A stretch of 64,000 bases of DNA from Craterostigma plantagineum (taxonomy: Eukaryota > Streptophyta > Magnoliopsida > Lamiales > Linderniaceae), in contig JAPQWV010000005.1 of the NCBI GenBank assembly GCA_027422505.1, positions 16,138,501 through 16,202,500 on the forward strand. Reading direction: 5' to 3'. How positions within the stretch are numbered: position 1 is the first letter of the stretch; every line of letters starts with the position of its first letter. The position numbers and the translations under genes were made by a program. Shown here piece by piece: positions 54,520 to 64,000 of this stretch. The notes beneath the pieces are model-generated. The model was not told the origin of the DNA. It saw only the letters and a list, made by a program, of their open reading frames with translations, and did not search any database.

Positions 54520-57400
54520 ATGGCTCCGAAGAAACCCGTCAATCGACAAGAAAAGGGCCGAAAGAAGGATGCTGGGAAGAAGAAAGTATCTGGGAAGAAG
54601 AGCGGCGTCGATGGCCGAGTTAGTGGCCGGAAGAAGGATAGGAAGCTCGCCGGGAAGAATAAAGTCGAGGGATCGAGCGAAAGGCGTCCAACGGGCATAA
54701 GAAGTCGATGCCAACCCAAGTTTTTCCTGAAGTGTATGACGGACATTCTGGGAGGAGCCAGCGAAGCCCATATCGAGGCTGTGGAGAGGACGCCGTTCGC
54801 GGTATTCCGGCGGCTAAGCCCATGCGAAATCCCCAGTGGTAGGTTAAAAGCTGTCCTTAGTCGACTAAATGAGGATGCGACGATTTTCAGGTTTGGAGAA
54901 GGTAATTTGGTTCCATTTTCTGTGAAAGAGTTTTCAGTGTTTATGGGTCTTAAAACATACGGTCAGTTTGTTGATTTGGCACATAAATATGGGTCTGAAG
55001 TAGGGTTTGTGAAGAGGTGTTTTCCCGATCAAAAATTCAGTCGATTAGGCCGGGACGATGTAATTAAGAAAATGTTAGAATTAAATGGTCGGTGTGATAC
55101 AGTCAGTTTGGAGGATTTCAGCCGAATGTATGTCCTCTTAGTGTGTATTTGCATTTTGTTTCCCACACCGAGCTACAACTTCCCTGAATTCCTTGCGTCT
55201 TACGTTGAGCGTCTAGACTATATTGGTAATTTAGCGTGGGGGCCGGCAGTTCATTCGTTCCTTGTAAAATCGATTTTGCAAAGGCCGGCGTACATTGAAG
55301 GGTGCACTCTTGGCTTGTTAGTAAGTCTTCTTCCCTGCTTTTCAGTAATGTTGTTTTATTTCTTTCGTATTCATCGCTTAATGTACTTATTTGCCCCTTT
55401 TCAGGTATGGGTGTACGAGCATGCACCCTCGTTAGGTACGTGGCAGTCGGTGGACGGTGTTCCTCGGTTCACTAGGTGGGTGAACCCATCAAGTCGAACC
55501 AGAGAAGAGAGATTCTTGGAATCTATCGAGAAGTTGGCGCCTAATGAAGTTGCCCACCCCCTTCTACTTCTCAAGGACGAGGTTAAGATGTACCTCTCTT
55601 TGCCCGCAAGCCTAACGTGGGTCGATGGAGTTGATGTTGATGTTGATGAGAAGCCAATGGATGAGGAACCTGATAAGGCAGAGGATCGGGCTGAGAAGGC
55701 AGCCGATGCAAAGGTGGACGATGGGTCTGAGAAGGTGGCTGAAAGTTCTGATGGGTTGTTGGATGATGAGAAGTTCGATGAGCAGGTCCATGAGACTGAC
55801 AAGGTGGCTGAGAAGGTGATTGATGCGAATGAGAAGGAAGGTGAGGATGATGATGCTAAGGCTGATGACAGTGCTAGGTCTGATGAGAGCGTCAAGGGTA
55901 CTGAGGATGATTATGCTAGGGATGATGAGAGTGCGAAGGGTGATTGGGATGATAATGCTAGTGCTGGGAAGTCTGTGAAGGGTGCTGAGGATGATGACGC
56001 TAGGGCTGATGAGAGTGTGAAGGGTGATGATGCTAGGGATGGGAAGTCTGTTGATGATGCAGGGGCAGACGACATGATTTCCAAGTTACTGAAGTCCTTT
56101 TCTGTTTCGAGGGTGGGTGATGAGTACAAGCAATATGTAGCTTGGAAGGCGCAGGCGGATGATCCATCGATAGCTCAGAATGTCAGGACAAGGGCCAACA
56201 GAAATAGAAAAAGGGACGAGGACTTCGTTACACCACCCGGAAGCACGACTCCGCCTATCAAGAAGCGAAGGAACCGAAAAGCTGCTCCTAAGAAAGCAGT
56301 AACAGTTGAAGTAGGCGACAGCTATACGACAGGCAGTCCATCTAGCGTTCCAGACGAGGGCGATGCCGATAGTTCCCTGACGCTTGACAAAGAGTTTGCC
56401 GGGAAGGCAACTCTATCTCTTGCTGAAAGAGAGCTTGTTGACCCATACATCGACCTAGGCAATTTCAAGTAAGTTACTTTTAATAATTTTTTCGATCGTT
56501 GGAATATGATCGGCGAGTAACTAATGGTTGTTGTAAATGCAGCAAGGTGATTTGGGACGAGGGGAATGTAGAGCTGAAGGGTGTTCATTTGGCCGCAATG
56601 GTAAAATGAAGTCCTACTAGGTGCGATATAATAGACACGTGGTTCCAATACCTATCCTCGGATCTTTATAAAGGACGCTTTGCCCCTAGTGCAGAGACAC
56701 TCTTCATTGCGACGCATGTTGCGGTATGTTGTGTACATAATTCGTCCTTATAATATGCACCTATCAAGTAAGTGTTTGAACACCTTAACTTTGTCATTAT
56801 TCTCAGCACAATATCGAAGCTGTCATGACGAGGAGTAAGCCACCTAAGTTAGGTACACCGGGAGGTTTTGCCGAGTTTAAGCAATTACTGTCGAGTGCCA
56901 CGGTGGCGGAGCTGGACAAGTTAGGCGGGCCGATGGCTCAGACCTCGAAGTTCATCGTGTTCCCATTATTCCACAGCTTTCACTGGCATTTGCTGGCACT
57001 CGACCTCTCCCTTAACTCCTTCGTCCATTATAATACGATGTCCGGTTCGCGGGCAACCAAAGTCGCAGTCCGATGTGTAAGTAAAAATGTACCACTCATT
57101 ACTTGATGTTTTATGTTGTGCATCTCACTAGTTCTCCAATGTTAGGTCAATGCAATTCGCACCTACATGCAACACTTGGGTGTTGCAAAATTGCCCTCTT
57201 CGAAGCTGGTGGTTGGAAGTTGTCGACAACAGGCTAGCAATGGCACAGATTGTGGAGTGTGGGTTTGCATTATTGGGGAGGCCATCTGTCGCGACGAGGC
57301 ATTATTTTGGAAGGATGTTAACAGTTCCGGGGACATCGAGATGTATAGGGCCCGAGTATTGTCCGGGGTATTGGAGTTCACTGCTTCTTCGTGGCTTTGA
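54520..57400 (+). pseudogene. MULE-borne DUF1985-Ulp1 (C48 cysteine protease) gene, four segments, one in-frame stop
   Basis: Coding begins MAPKKPVNR with a Lys/Arg-rich, nuclear-type N-terminus (an upstream in-frame start exists at 54301). The DUF1985-like part follows (FFLKCMTDILGG, FSVKEFSVFMGLKTYG, WVYEHAP). An 84-bp GT-AG intron (55321-55404) divides it without breaking the frame. Then come Asp/Glu-rich repeats (DEKPMDEEPDKAEDRAEKAA style) and a basic region. Introns at 56471-56542, 56724-56806 and 57077-57145 keep frame. The final exons give the C48 signature: HSFHWHLLALD (His), VHYNTM (Asn where Asp is usual) and RQQASNGTDCGVWVC (Gln and Cys). A TGA at 56607-56609 interrupts exon 3. 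Ulp1-like proteases cleave SUMO-type proteins; the role in transposons is unknown. Confidence 0.82.
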
Positions 57401-57601
57401 GGTAGTATGTTGTTTCTCTATCTCTGGTTGTAGTTGAAGTTTGTATAAGATTATGATTTTGGGATTGACTGTGTTGATGGTGATGTTGCGTGTGTTATGA
57501 CATTATGACTGGTGTTTGTGGTTTTTGAACTAGTTTGCAAGTCTTGGTGTTTTGAATGAAGGCTATTCTGTTGTTTTCCTGAAAATACATGCTTTTTGAA
57601 C

Positions 57602-58865
57602 TAGTTCTCATTTCGTACCAGATCACACATAAACCATACCACTTCAGCGTAATTCCATACTAATTTATACTCCTTTCATACCACAATATATTAACATGTA
57701 AACTTAACCCTTCATAACTCTACATCTTTATGTGATACCAAATCACAGGAATAACATACCACATTAGCGTAATTCCATACCAATTTATACTCCTTTCATA
57801 CCAAAATATAAGAACATTCCAGAATTGTGTATGGGCCGACAATGAATATGCCTCTCCATCTTTATGTGATACCAAATCACAGGAATACCATACCACATTA
57901 GCGTAATTCCATACCAATTTATACTCCTTTCATACCAAAATATAAGAACATTCCAGAAGTGTGTATGGGCCGACAATGAATATGCCTCTCCATCTTTATG
58001 TGATACCAAATCACAGGAATACCATACCACATTAGCGTAATTCCATACCAATTTATACTCCTTTCATACCAAAATATAAGAACATTCCAGAATTGTGTAT
58101 GGGCCGACAATGAATATGCCTCTCCATCTTTATGTGATACCAAATCACAGGAATACCATACCACATTAGCGTAATTCCATACCAATTTATACTCCTTTCA
58201 TACCAAAACATAAGAATATTCCAGAAGTGTGTATGGGCCGACAATGAATATGCCTCTCCATCTTTATGTGATACCAAATCACAGGAATACCATACCACAT
58301 TAGCGTAATTCCATACCAATTTATACTCCTTTCATACCAAAACATAAGAACATTCCAGAAGTGTGTATGGGCCGACAATGAATATGCCTCTCCATCTTTA
58401 TGTGATACCAAATCACAGGAATACCATACCACATTAGCGTAATTCCATACCAATTTATACTCCTTTCATACCAAAACATAAGAACATTCCAGAAGTGTGT
58501 ATGGGCCGACAATGAATATGCCTCTCCATCTTTATGTGATACCAAATCACAGGAATACCATACCACATTAGCGTAATTCCATACCAATTTATACTTCTTT
58601 CATATCAAAACATAAGAACATTCCAGAAGTGTGTATGGGCCGACAATGAATATGCCTCTCCATCTTTATGTGATACCAAATCACAGGAATACCATACCAC
58701 ATTAGCGTAATTCCATACCAATTTATACTCCTTTCATACCAAAACATAAGAACATTCCAGAAGTGTGTATGGGCCGACAATGAATATGCCTCTCCATCTT
58801 TATGTGATACCAAATCACAGGAATACCATACCACTTCAGCATAATTTGATACCAATTTATACTAT
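57602..58865. repeat. 134-bp tandem array, about 9.5 copies
   Basis: The marker ATCTTTATGTGATACC recurs every 134 bases from 57724 to 58796. There are eight full units, a worn unit before and a partial one after. Each unit holds several TACCA motifs (GATACCAAATCAC, CATACCACATTAGC, CATACCAATTTATAC, CATACCAAAA). Units are nearly identical, so recent amplification is likely. ORFs of 88 codons on the minus strand are products of the period. Confidence 0.93.
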
Positions 58866-59436
58866 CCTGGTAACAATACATTTCGATTCGATACCACATT
58901 AAGTCGTTTCGATACTAGATATCATGTACTCTGTAACATATTAATTGTTCGAATAATTTTGTAAATAAAAGTTGGTTTATTCGGTTGTCGAAGAATATAA
59001 ATCATGGAAATATAAGGTTTGATGTATAATCCACCAAGTTCCTTGATTTTGTTACGTTTTATGCAAATATGATATAAGTTGTCAAGTAATGAGGTTTTGA
59101 TCATGTGAAGTGTACACAAATGCAAATCGTAGACAAATGTATTCCACCAAGTTCCTCAATTTACATCACATTGATATTTATCATTGTGAATTACAACAAA
59201 TCTTTCTAACCAGGCATTATACGTCTATCATAAAACAAATCTTACCACAATAAACCTTTAATCGTAACCCCGAAACGGTTTACCCTAAAGATCTGATTCT
59301 ATAAACCGCAATCTGTAAAACATAGTTATTCTGGTACCACATCACTACAGGAATATATACTACATCCAAGTTCCCGCCCAAAATAATACCCATCTTCAGC
59401 TTTCCCGCCCAAAACAGCGTCACTTGGTTAGACAGT
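58866..59436. other. Noncoding MULE spacer
   Basis: This is AT-rich DNA between two arrays, with occasional CCACCAAGTTCCT repeats (about 59030 and 59145). No gene is supported. Confidence 0.5.
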
Positions 59437-59592
59437 AACAGTTATGCCCCAAATGGTACCACTTAGATGCCAAATGGTACCACTTTCCCCCCAAACTGTA
59501 CCAGTTATGCCCCAAATGGTACCACTTAGGTGCCAAATGGTACCACTTTCCCCCGAACTGTACCAGTTATGCCCCAAATGGTACCACTTCCT
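59437..59592. repeat. Tandem repeat with 62-63 bp period, about 2.5 copies
   Basis: GTTATGCCCCAAATGGTACC begins at 59441, 59504 and 59566. Units contain paired GGTACCACTT motifs. It lies about 110 bases before the transposase start. Confidence 0.8.
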
Positions 59593-59704
59593 AACCAACG
59601 CGAACCACAACCTGCCAAAATGAAAAATATTCCACACACTTCCAAATGACATATATCCTCTGAAAATAAATGCTATCCCTTCCTTCTCATTCGCAACCTG
59701 CCAA

Positions 59705-61916
59705 ATGACAGATTTTCCACCAAATATCATGTCTATCCCTAACCCTAATACAGGCCATGAAAGCGATGGATTGTTGACGTTGTGTAAATATGAAGCTGAT
59801 TGTTTTAGCTTCGAAGTTACAGAAACCACACCCATGTACCAACTGATGATACATGTTACACATAGATTCCCAATGTCGAACGTCGGCGCGCTTTCATTCA
59901 AATACAAGTCACCTCTAAATCAAACTCTAGTATCGTTGCTCATAGATGATGACATCAAATTCATGGTGAGATTGCACCGTGAGTTAAAGGTGAAGGTGAT
60001 TGATATGGTCGTTGCGAAGAGAGTGGACATGGTTGATGTGGGGCTACCTCTTATTGAAGATTCAGGTACCATATGCTCTCACTCTGTCAACTCGATCGAT
60101 AGTTGGATTCGAGGCATCCATGGTGTAGGTCAAATATTTGAACATGCCGCTGATTTTCGGAGAGTGCTGAAGAAGTACGCGATTGCCCAACGTAAATAGT
60201 TCCAGTATATAAAGAATGACCCGCGGAAAATCATTATTATTTGCAATGTGGACGGATGTAATTGGCGGATATATTTTGCTCGCAGTAAGGCTGATGGCAT
60301 ATTCAGGATTCGAAAGTGCAACCTCAATCATACATGTGGGGAATCGAACTTGCTCAGTCGCCGCCACCCCAAGGCCGATGCTAAATTGGTAGCCGAATTA
60401 GTGCAGCCTAAATTGGGAAGTGAGCCTCTGTACAAGCCAATAACAATCAAGAATGACTTGTTGAGGGATTTTGGAGTAGAAATTCCGTATAATCGAGTGT
60501 GGGCAGGGAAAGAAATCGCACTACAAAGCATTCATGGCCTTCATAGAGGATCATATGATAGACTGAGGTGGTATTGCGATGCAGTCAGGCAAACGAATCC
60601 AGGAAGTGTTGCGGACTGCGAACTTTACGCCGAAACCAACAAATTTAGGAGGTTGTTTATATGTTTCGAAGCGTGTATAACTGGTTTTGTTCGTGGCTGT
60701 CGTCCCCTAATTTTCCTAGATGGGACACACATCAAGTCGAAACACAAAGGCTGTTTGATGAGTGCGGTTTCGAAGGATGGAGATGATGGGTTGTTCACAG
60801 TTGCGTTTGCAGGTATCTCAATTGTATTGTGATTTTGTATATATGTTATAGCTGGGTGTTTATATAAAATAACATGTAATTTGTTCGCAGTGGTTGACGG
60901 AGAGAACAATGATAATTGGGAGTGGTTTCTCTTGAAGCTGAGACACATCTTCCGGTATCGTGGAATAGACAACTTCAGGGAGTATGTCTTTTTCTCCGAT
61001 CGGAAAGAGGGCCTCGTTAAGGGCGTTCCGATGGTCTTTCCGGCCTCTCATCATGCTTATTGTCTAAGGCACGTGATTGATAATTTTCGAACTCAAGTGT
61101 TGAGGAAAAACCCTTTCAGGAACAAAACCTATTGGACATCATTGTTCAAGAAAGCGGCTTATTCTCCTTATGGGCATGAATACTTAAAATTCATACAAGA
61201 AATTCAAGCAACATTTCAAGATGCCGAAAGCTTCATACGGCAGTCTAAACCAAATTCATGGGCTAATTCTTTATTTGCTGGCAAGAGATGGGGAATTATT
61301 GACAACAATATCGCAAAAAGTTGGAATAGCTGGGTGCGTGTGGCTAGGGCACTGCCAATAGTGGGATTGGTCGACGAAATACGGCGAAAAGTTATGATTA
61401 TGTTGAATGACAAAAGAAATGTAGCGCAGAAACAAATCGGGCGCTTGTGTAAGAAGCTGGAAAAAAAACTGAAATTCAACATTGACAAATCTCGTATATT
61501 GTTTGTTGATACTGCTTGTGGCTGGAAGTTTGAGGTTTCAGATCACGGGGAGAAATTTGCCGAGACCTAACCAATAAGGTTTGCTCCTGCAGATTGTTCC
61601 AATTGGAGGGCCTTCCATGTAAGCATGCTTGTTCTTGCATCCTCTCCTTAGGTCTTTCACCATATGATTTTGCGACGACTATTATAGTTTGACAAAATAC
61701 CGAGAGACCTACATGTCCTTTATAAATCCAATTCCTTCTGATATTGCTGTTGAACATCCGTTACCTGAGGATGTCGTTGAGCGGCTTGTTCAACGACCCC
61801 CCGGTCGTCCACGAACAAAGAGGATTCTTTCGCAGATTCAAGACCGCCGCCCGCTCAAGTGTGGAAGATGCAAGAGGATCGGGCATAATCGCAGGCGATG
61901 CAACGAACCAATATGA
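59705..61916 (+). pseudogene. MuDR-type MULE transposase with one intron, several breaks
   Basis: The N-terminus (MTDFPPNIM; FKYKSPLNQTLVSLLIDDD) resembles a PB1-like region. The MuDR DNA-binding domain follows (DFRRVLKKYAIAQ, then CNVDGCNWRIYFAR, NLNHTC), with a TAG at 60197-60199 inside it. The DDE core has FLDGTHIKSKH (first Asp) and, after an intron at 60813-60890, VVDGENNDNW (second Asp) and YCLRH. At the position where MULE proteins usually have NIAES, this one has NNIAKSWN, so the catalytic Glu appears replaced by Lys. A frameshift near 61560 precedes a SWIM zinc finger (CSC...CKH). Another near 61675 leads to the end with a CCHC knuckle (CGRCKRIGHNRRRC). It is inactive as it stands. 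Confidence 0.87.
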
Positions 61917-63839
61917 TTCTGCATATTCATTTTGTCTTTTTGTCATTCACATTAGCTGTGAATAATACCAGGCTTTGGTCGCAGGTATCTTTTGCTATTC
62001 CAATGTTAGGTTATATTTTGTCATTTACAAAGGATGTGAATAACCAAGCTTTGGTCACTGGTATTTTTGTTAATCCAGTGTTGGTAGATTTTTTCATTCA
62101 CAAAGGATATGAATATACCAAGCTTTGGTCACTGGTACCACTTTGTTAATCCAGTGTTATTTATGATTTTGTATAGTGTCCTTTTGCCATTCATAATGGT
62201 TGTGAATATAACAAGCTTAGTTCATTGTGTTGGTATATTTTATGATTTCAGTCTGAAAACCACTTCTTATGGTAATTATACCACTTTAGCTTGTTTTGGT
62301 ACCGCATCTTGTAAAATTAATACCAATTGAGAATAACTAAGATCTCGTACCAGTACGCATAACGCTTCTTATCGTTTCCATACCACTTTACGCGTAACGA
62401 ATACCTCTATATGCTGTTTCAGTACCACATATCATAATATCTATACCAGATGATAATAAGTAATATCTCGACCCAGATCGATGTTATACCACTTTACGGC
62501 TCCACTATACCAATTTATGCTTTTCTGGTACCGCATCTTATAAAACTGATACCAGGTGAGAATGAGTAATATCTCGTACCAGTTCGCATAACGCTTCTTA
62601 TCGTTTCCATACCACTTTACGCGTAAAGCATACCTCTATATGCTGTTTCAGTACCACTTATCATAAAATCTATACCAGATGGTAATAAGTAATATCTCGT
62701 ACGAGATCGATGTTATACCACTTTACTCCTCCTCTATACCAATTTATGCTTTTCTGGTACCTCATCTTATAAAACTAAGTATACCTCTTCATGTTGTTTA
62801 AGTACCAAATATCATAAAAGCTATACCAGATGATAATAAGTAATATCTCGTACCAGTTCGATGTTATACCACTTTACGCCTCCTCGATAACAATTTTTAA
62901 TTTTCGGGTACCTCATCTTATAGAACTGATACCAGATGAGAATGAGTAATATCTCGTACCAGTTCGCATAACGCTTCTTATCGTCTCCATACCACTTTAC
63001 GCATAAATCGTACCTCTTTATGCTATTTCTGTACCACATATCGTAAAATCTATACCAGATGATAATAAGTAATATCTCGTACGAGATTGATGATATACCA
63101 CTTTACGCCTACTATATACCAATTTATGCTTTTCTGGTACCGCATCTTATAAAACTGATACCAGATGAGAATGAGTAATATCTCGAATACCGGTTCGAGT
63201 AACGCTTCTTATCGTTGATATACCACTTTATGCCTCTAATTACCACCTTACGTTGTTTTAGTAACTCATCATATAAAATTATTAACAAAGTAGAATAACT
63301 ATTATCTCGTACCAGTTCGAGTAACGATTCTTATCATAACCATACCACTTTACGCGTATACTGTACTAGTTATTGTGGTTTTCATACCACTTTAAGACTT
63401 TCTCATACCACATAACGAACACTTGTTTGAAACGATTTTTTCTGCCGATTTCACTTTCAGTTCCTTAATCTTCAGTGACGAACGATTGAGTCACCTCTAT
63501 GGCGCCACTTAATTTTCAAGCTATGGGTCTCTCCAATTTATGCATATTAGCTTTAATTTCGACCATAAACATGCTCGATTTATCTTAGTTGCGAAATAAA
63601 TTTCTAGAAATTATTCCTCACAAATCTTAAATCTGAAGACGTAAATATCATTGACATCATCGAGTGCACATCAGACTTGATTTTGTGCCCAGTATGGTCG
63701 AAAGTTTACGGCAAATCGATCGTTCAAAGAGTTTTTTCGATTGATAACACTTGAATAACATATTGTAACACAATATACCGATATCATACCTCTTTATATT
63801 AGACCAACAAAGGGCATTTTGGTCACTTCAGAGATTGTG
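61917..63839. repeat. MULE 3' noncoding region with TACCA-type dispersed and tandem repeats
   Basis: AGTAATATCTCGTACCAG.TCGCATAACGCTTCTTATCGT and its variants recur near 62335, 62568, 62944 and 63173, with CATACCACTTTACGC and TATACCAATTTATGCTTTTCTGGTACC in between. The repeat length is roughly 230-370 bases and imperfect. The CATACCA/CCACTTTA motifs resemble those of the 134-bp array on the other side of the transposase. No gene is visible. Confidence 0.7.
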
Positions 63840-63948
63840 TCCTTTACGTTGAATTTAATTTAATGTGGGTCCTTAAACCTATACTTTATGGGAGGAGGGC
63901 CTGAACTCGACTCCAAAGTTTCGATGGGGCCTGAAATAGAAAGCCCCC
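63840..63948 (-). repeat. Right terminal inverted repeat of the MULE (degenerate)
   Basis: The complement reads GGGGGCTTTCTATTTCAGGC and further in GTTCAGGCCCTCC and AAGGACCC, in the same order as the left end. TTAAGTAAT follows at 63949-63957. Confidence 0.72.
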
Positions 63949-64000
63949 TTAAGTAATTCGTTGGATGGAAGAGTCACCAATCGATTCCAATGAGAACAAA

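Larger units (their letters stand above)
54051..63948 (+). mobile_element. Kaonashi-type Mutator-like element (MULE), 9.9 kb, TSD TTAAGTAAT
   Basis: An identical 9-bp target duplication, TTAAGTAAT, flanks both ends (54042-54050 and 63949-63957), the size typical of Mutator insertions. The left end GGGCTAATTAGATATCAGGCCC and the complement of the right end GGGGGCTTTCTATTTCAGGC form degenerate inverted repeats. Both continue with a second TTCAGGCCCTC about 30-40 bases in, then AAGGACC. It contains a DUF1985/Ulp1 gene (54520-57400), a MuDR-type transposase gene (59705-61916) and large repeat arrays. Both genes carry breaks, so it is defective now. Confidence 0.92.
48917..64000 (-). mobile_element. 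Non-autonomous copia-related element F, interrupted by a MULE and leaving the window
   Basis: The 3' LTR (48917-49249) is followed by the polypurine tract AAAGGGGGAGAT (minus strand, 49250-49261). Going right come 2.2 kb of noncoding DNA, a protease stub (about 51540-51735), a gag-tail ORF (52950-51736) and a leader, into which the MULE (54051-63948) is inserted. RT, RNase H, integrase, UBN2 and CCHC are all missing. The LTR opening resembles D. The 5' LTR lies right of the window. Confidence 0.78.

Noticed and set aside
55321..55404. Hydrophobic stretch that could be a membrane segment in the DUF1985-Ulp1 protein
   Set aside because: It is better explained as an 84-bp GT-AG intron that happens to keep the frame; removing it joins the expected DUF1985 sequence.
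54333..56129. Minus-strand Ser-rich ORFs
   Set aside because: Antisense of the Asp/Glu-rich and basic parts of the DUF1985-Ulp1 gene.
57720..58855. Series of 88-codon minus-strand ORFs spaced 134 bases apart
   Set aside because: Products of the tandem array; each is the same translation of the repeat unit.
57602..58865. CRISPR-like appearance of regular repeats
   Set aside because: The units are contiguous 134-bp direct repeats without distinct spacers, inside a plant MULE.
59428..59907. 159-codon minus-strand ORF
   Set aside because: It covers the 63-bp repeat and the antisense of the transposase start, with repetitive GTIW patterns.

Overview
This window is plant nuclear DNA, probably from a eudicot. 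It consists almost entirely of transposable elements nested inside one another. The evidence is several Ty1/copia elements with the plant Sirevirus-type primer-binding site TGGTATCAGAGC and repeated CTCCCCC purine-tract signals, CACTA, Harbinger-like and hAT-like DNA elements, and a large Mutator-like element (MULE) with GT-AG introns. I found no intact host gene, rRNA, tRNA or CRISPR array. The third ORF described below recalls retroelement proteins I remember as abundant in Asteraceae, but I could not check that.

Layout. 1-8940: copia element A (minus), running off the left edge, with its 5' LTR at 8635-8940 and a Harbinger-like MITE (6953-7548) in its leader. 8941-12180: the transposase end of a CACTA element that A interrupts. 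12181-13690: unassigned DNA with a GC-rich hAT-like insertion. 13691-14742: a deleted LTR element (G) keeping only a third-ORF remnant. 14899-15571: a second Harbinger-like MITE. About 16060-17355: an old copia remnant split by a small CACTA MITE. From 17356 the elements nest: C (minus, 17356-) is cut by D (plus, 22047-); D is cut by E (plus, 24847-); E is cut by B (minus, 25975-41232, complete, TSD AAAAT) and by F (minus, 48917-); F is cut by a 9.9-kb MULE (54051-63948, 9-bp TSD TTAAGTAAT). Right-hand parts of C, D, E and F lie beyond the window.

How the parts work. A, B and E carry gag (UBN2 domain, CCHC knuckle, long coiled-coil tail) and pol (protease, integrase, reverse transcriptase, RNase H), all with frameshifts or stops. 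D and F encode only the gag coiled-coil tail and look non-autonomous. B and C form a family with a third ORF of about 1,100-1,160 codons between pol and the 3' LTR. It starts exactly at a splice-acceptor-like TTTTCAG/ATG and runs through the polypurine tract into the LTR; a remnant also survives in G. The gag/pol junctions of A, B and E share a stop codon followed by a TTTTGCAG acceptor-like site. The MULE carries a transposase gene and a separate DUF1985-plus-Ulp1 (C48) protease gene, the Kaonashi-type arrangement, with a 134-bp tandem array and many TACCA-type repeats between and after them. Noncoding regions of the copia elements share palindromic TTTCGATCGAAA-like motifs.
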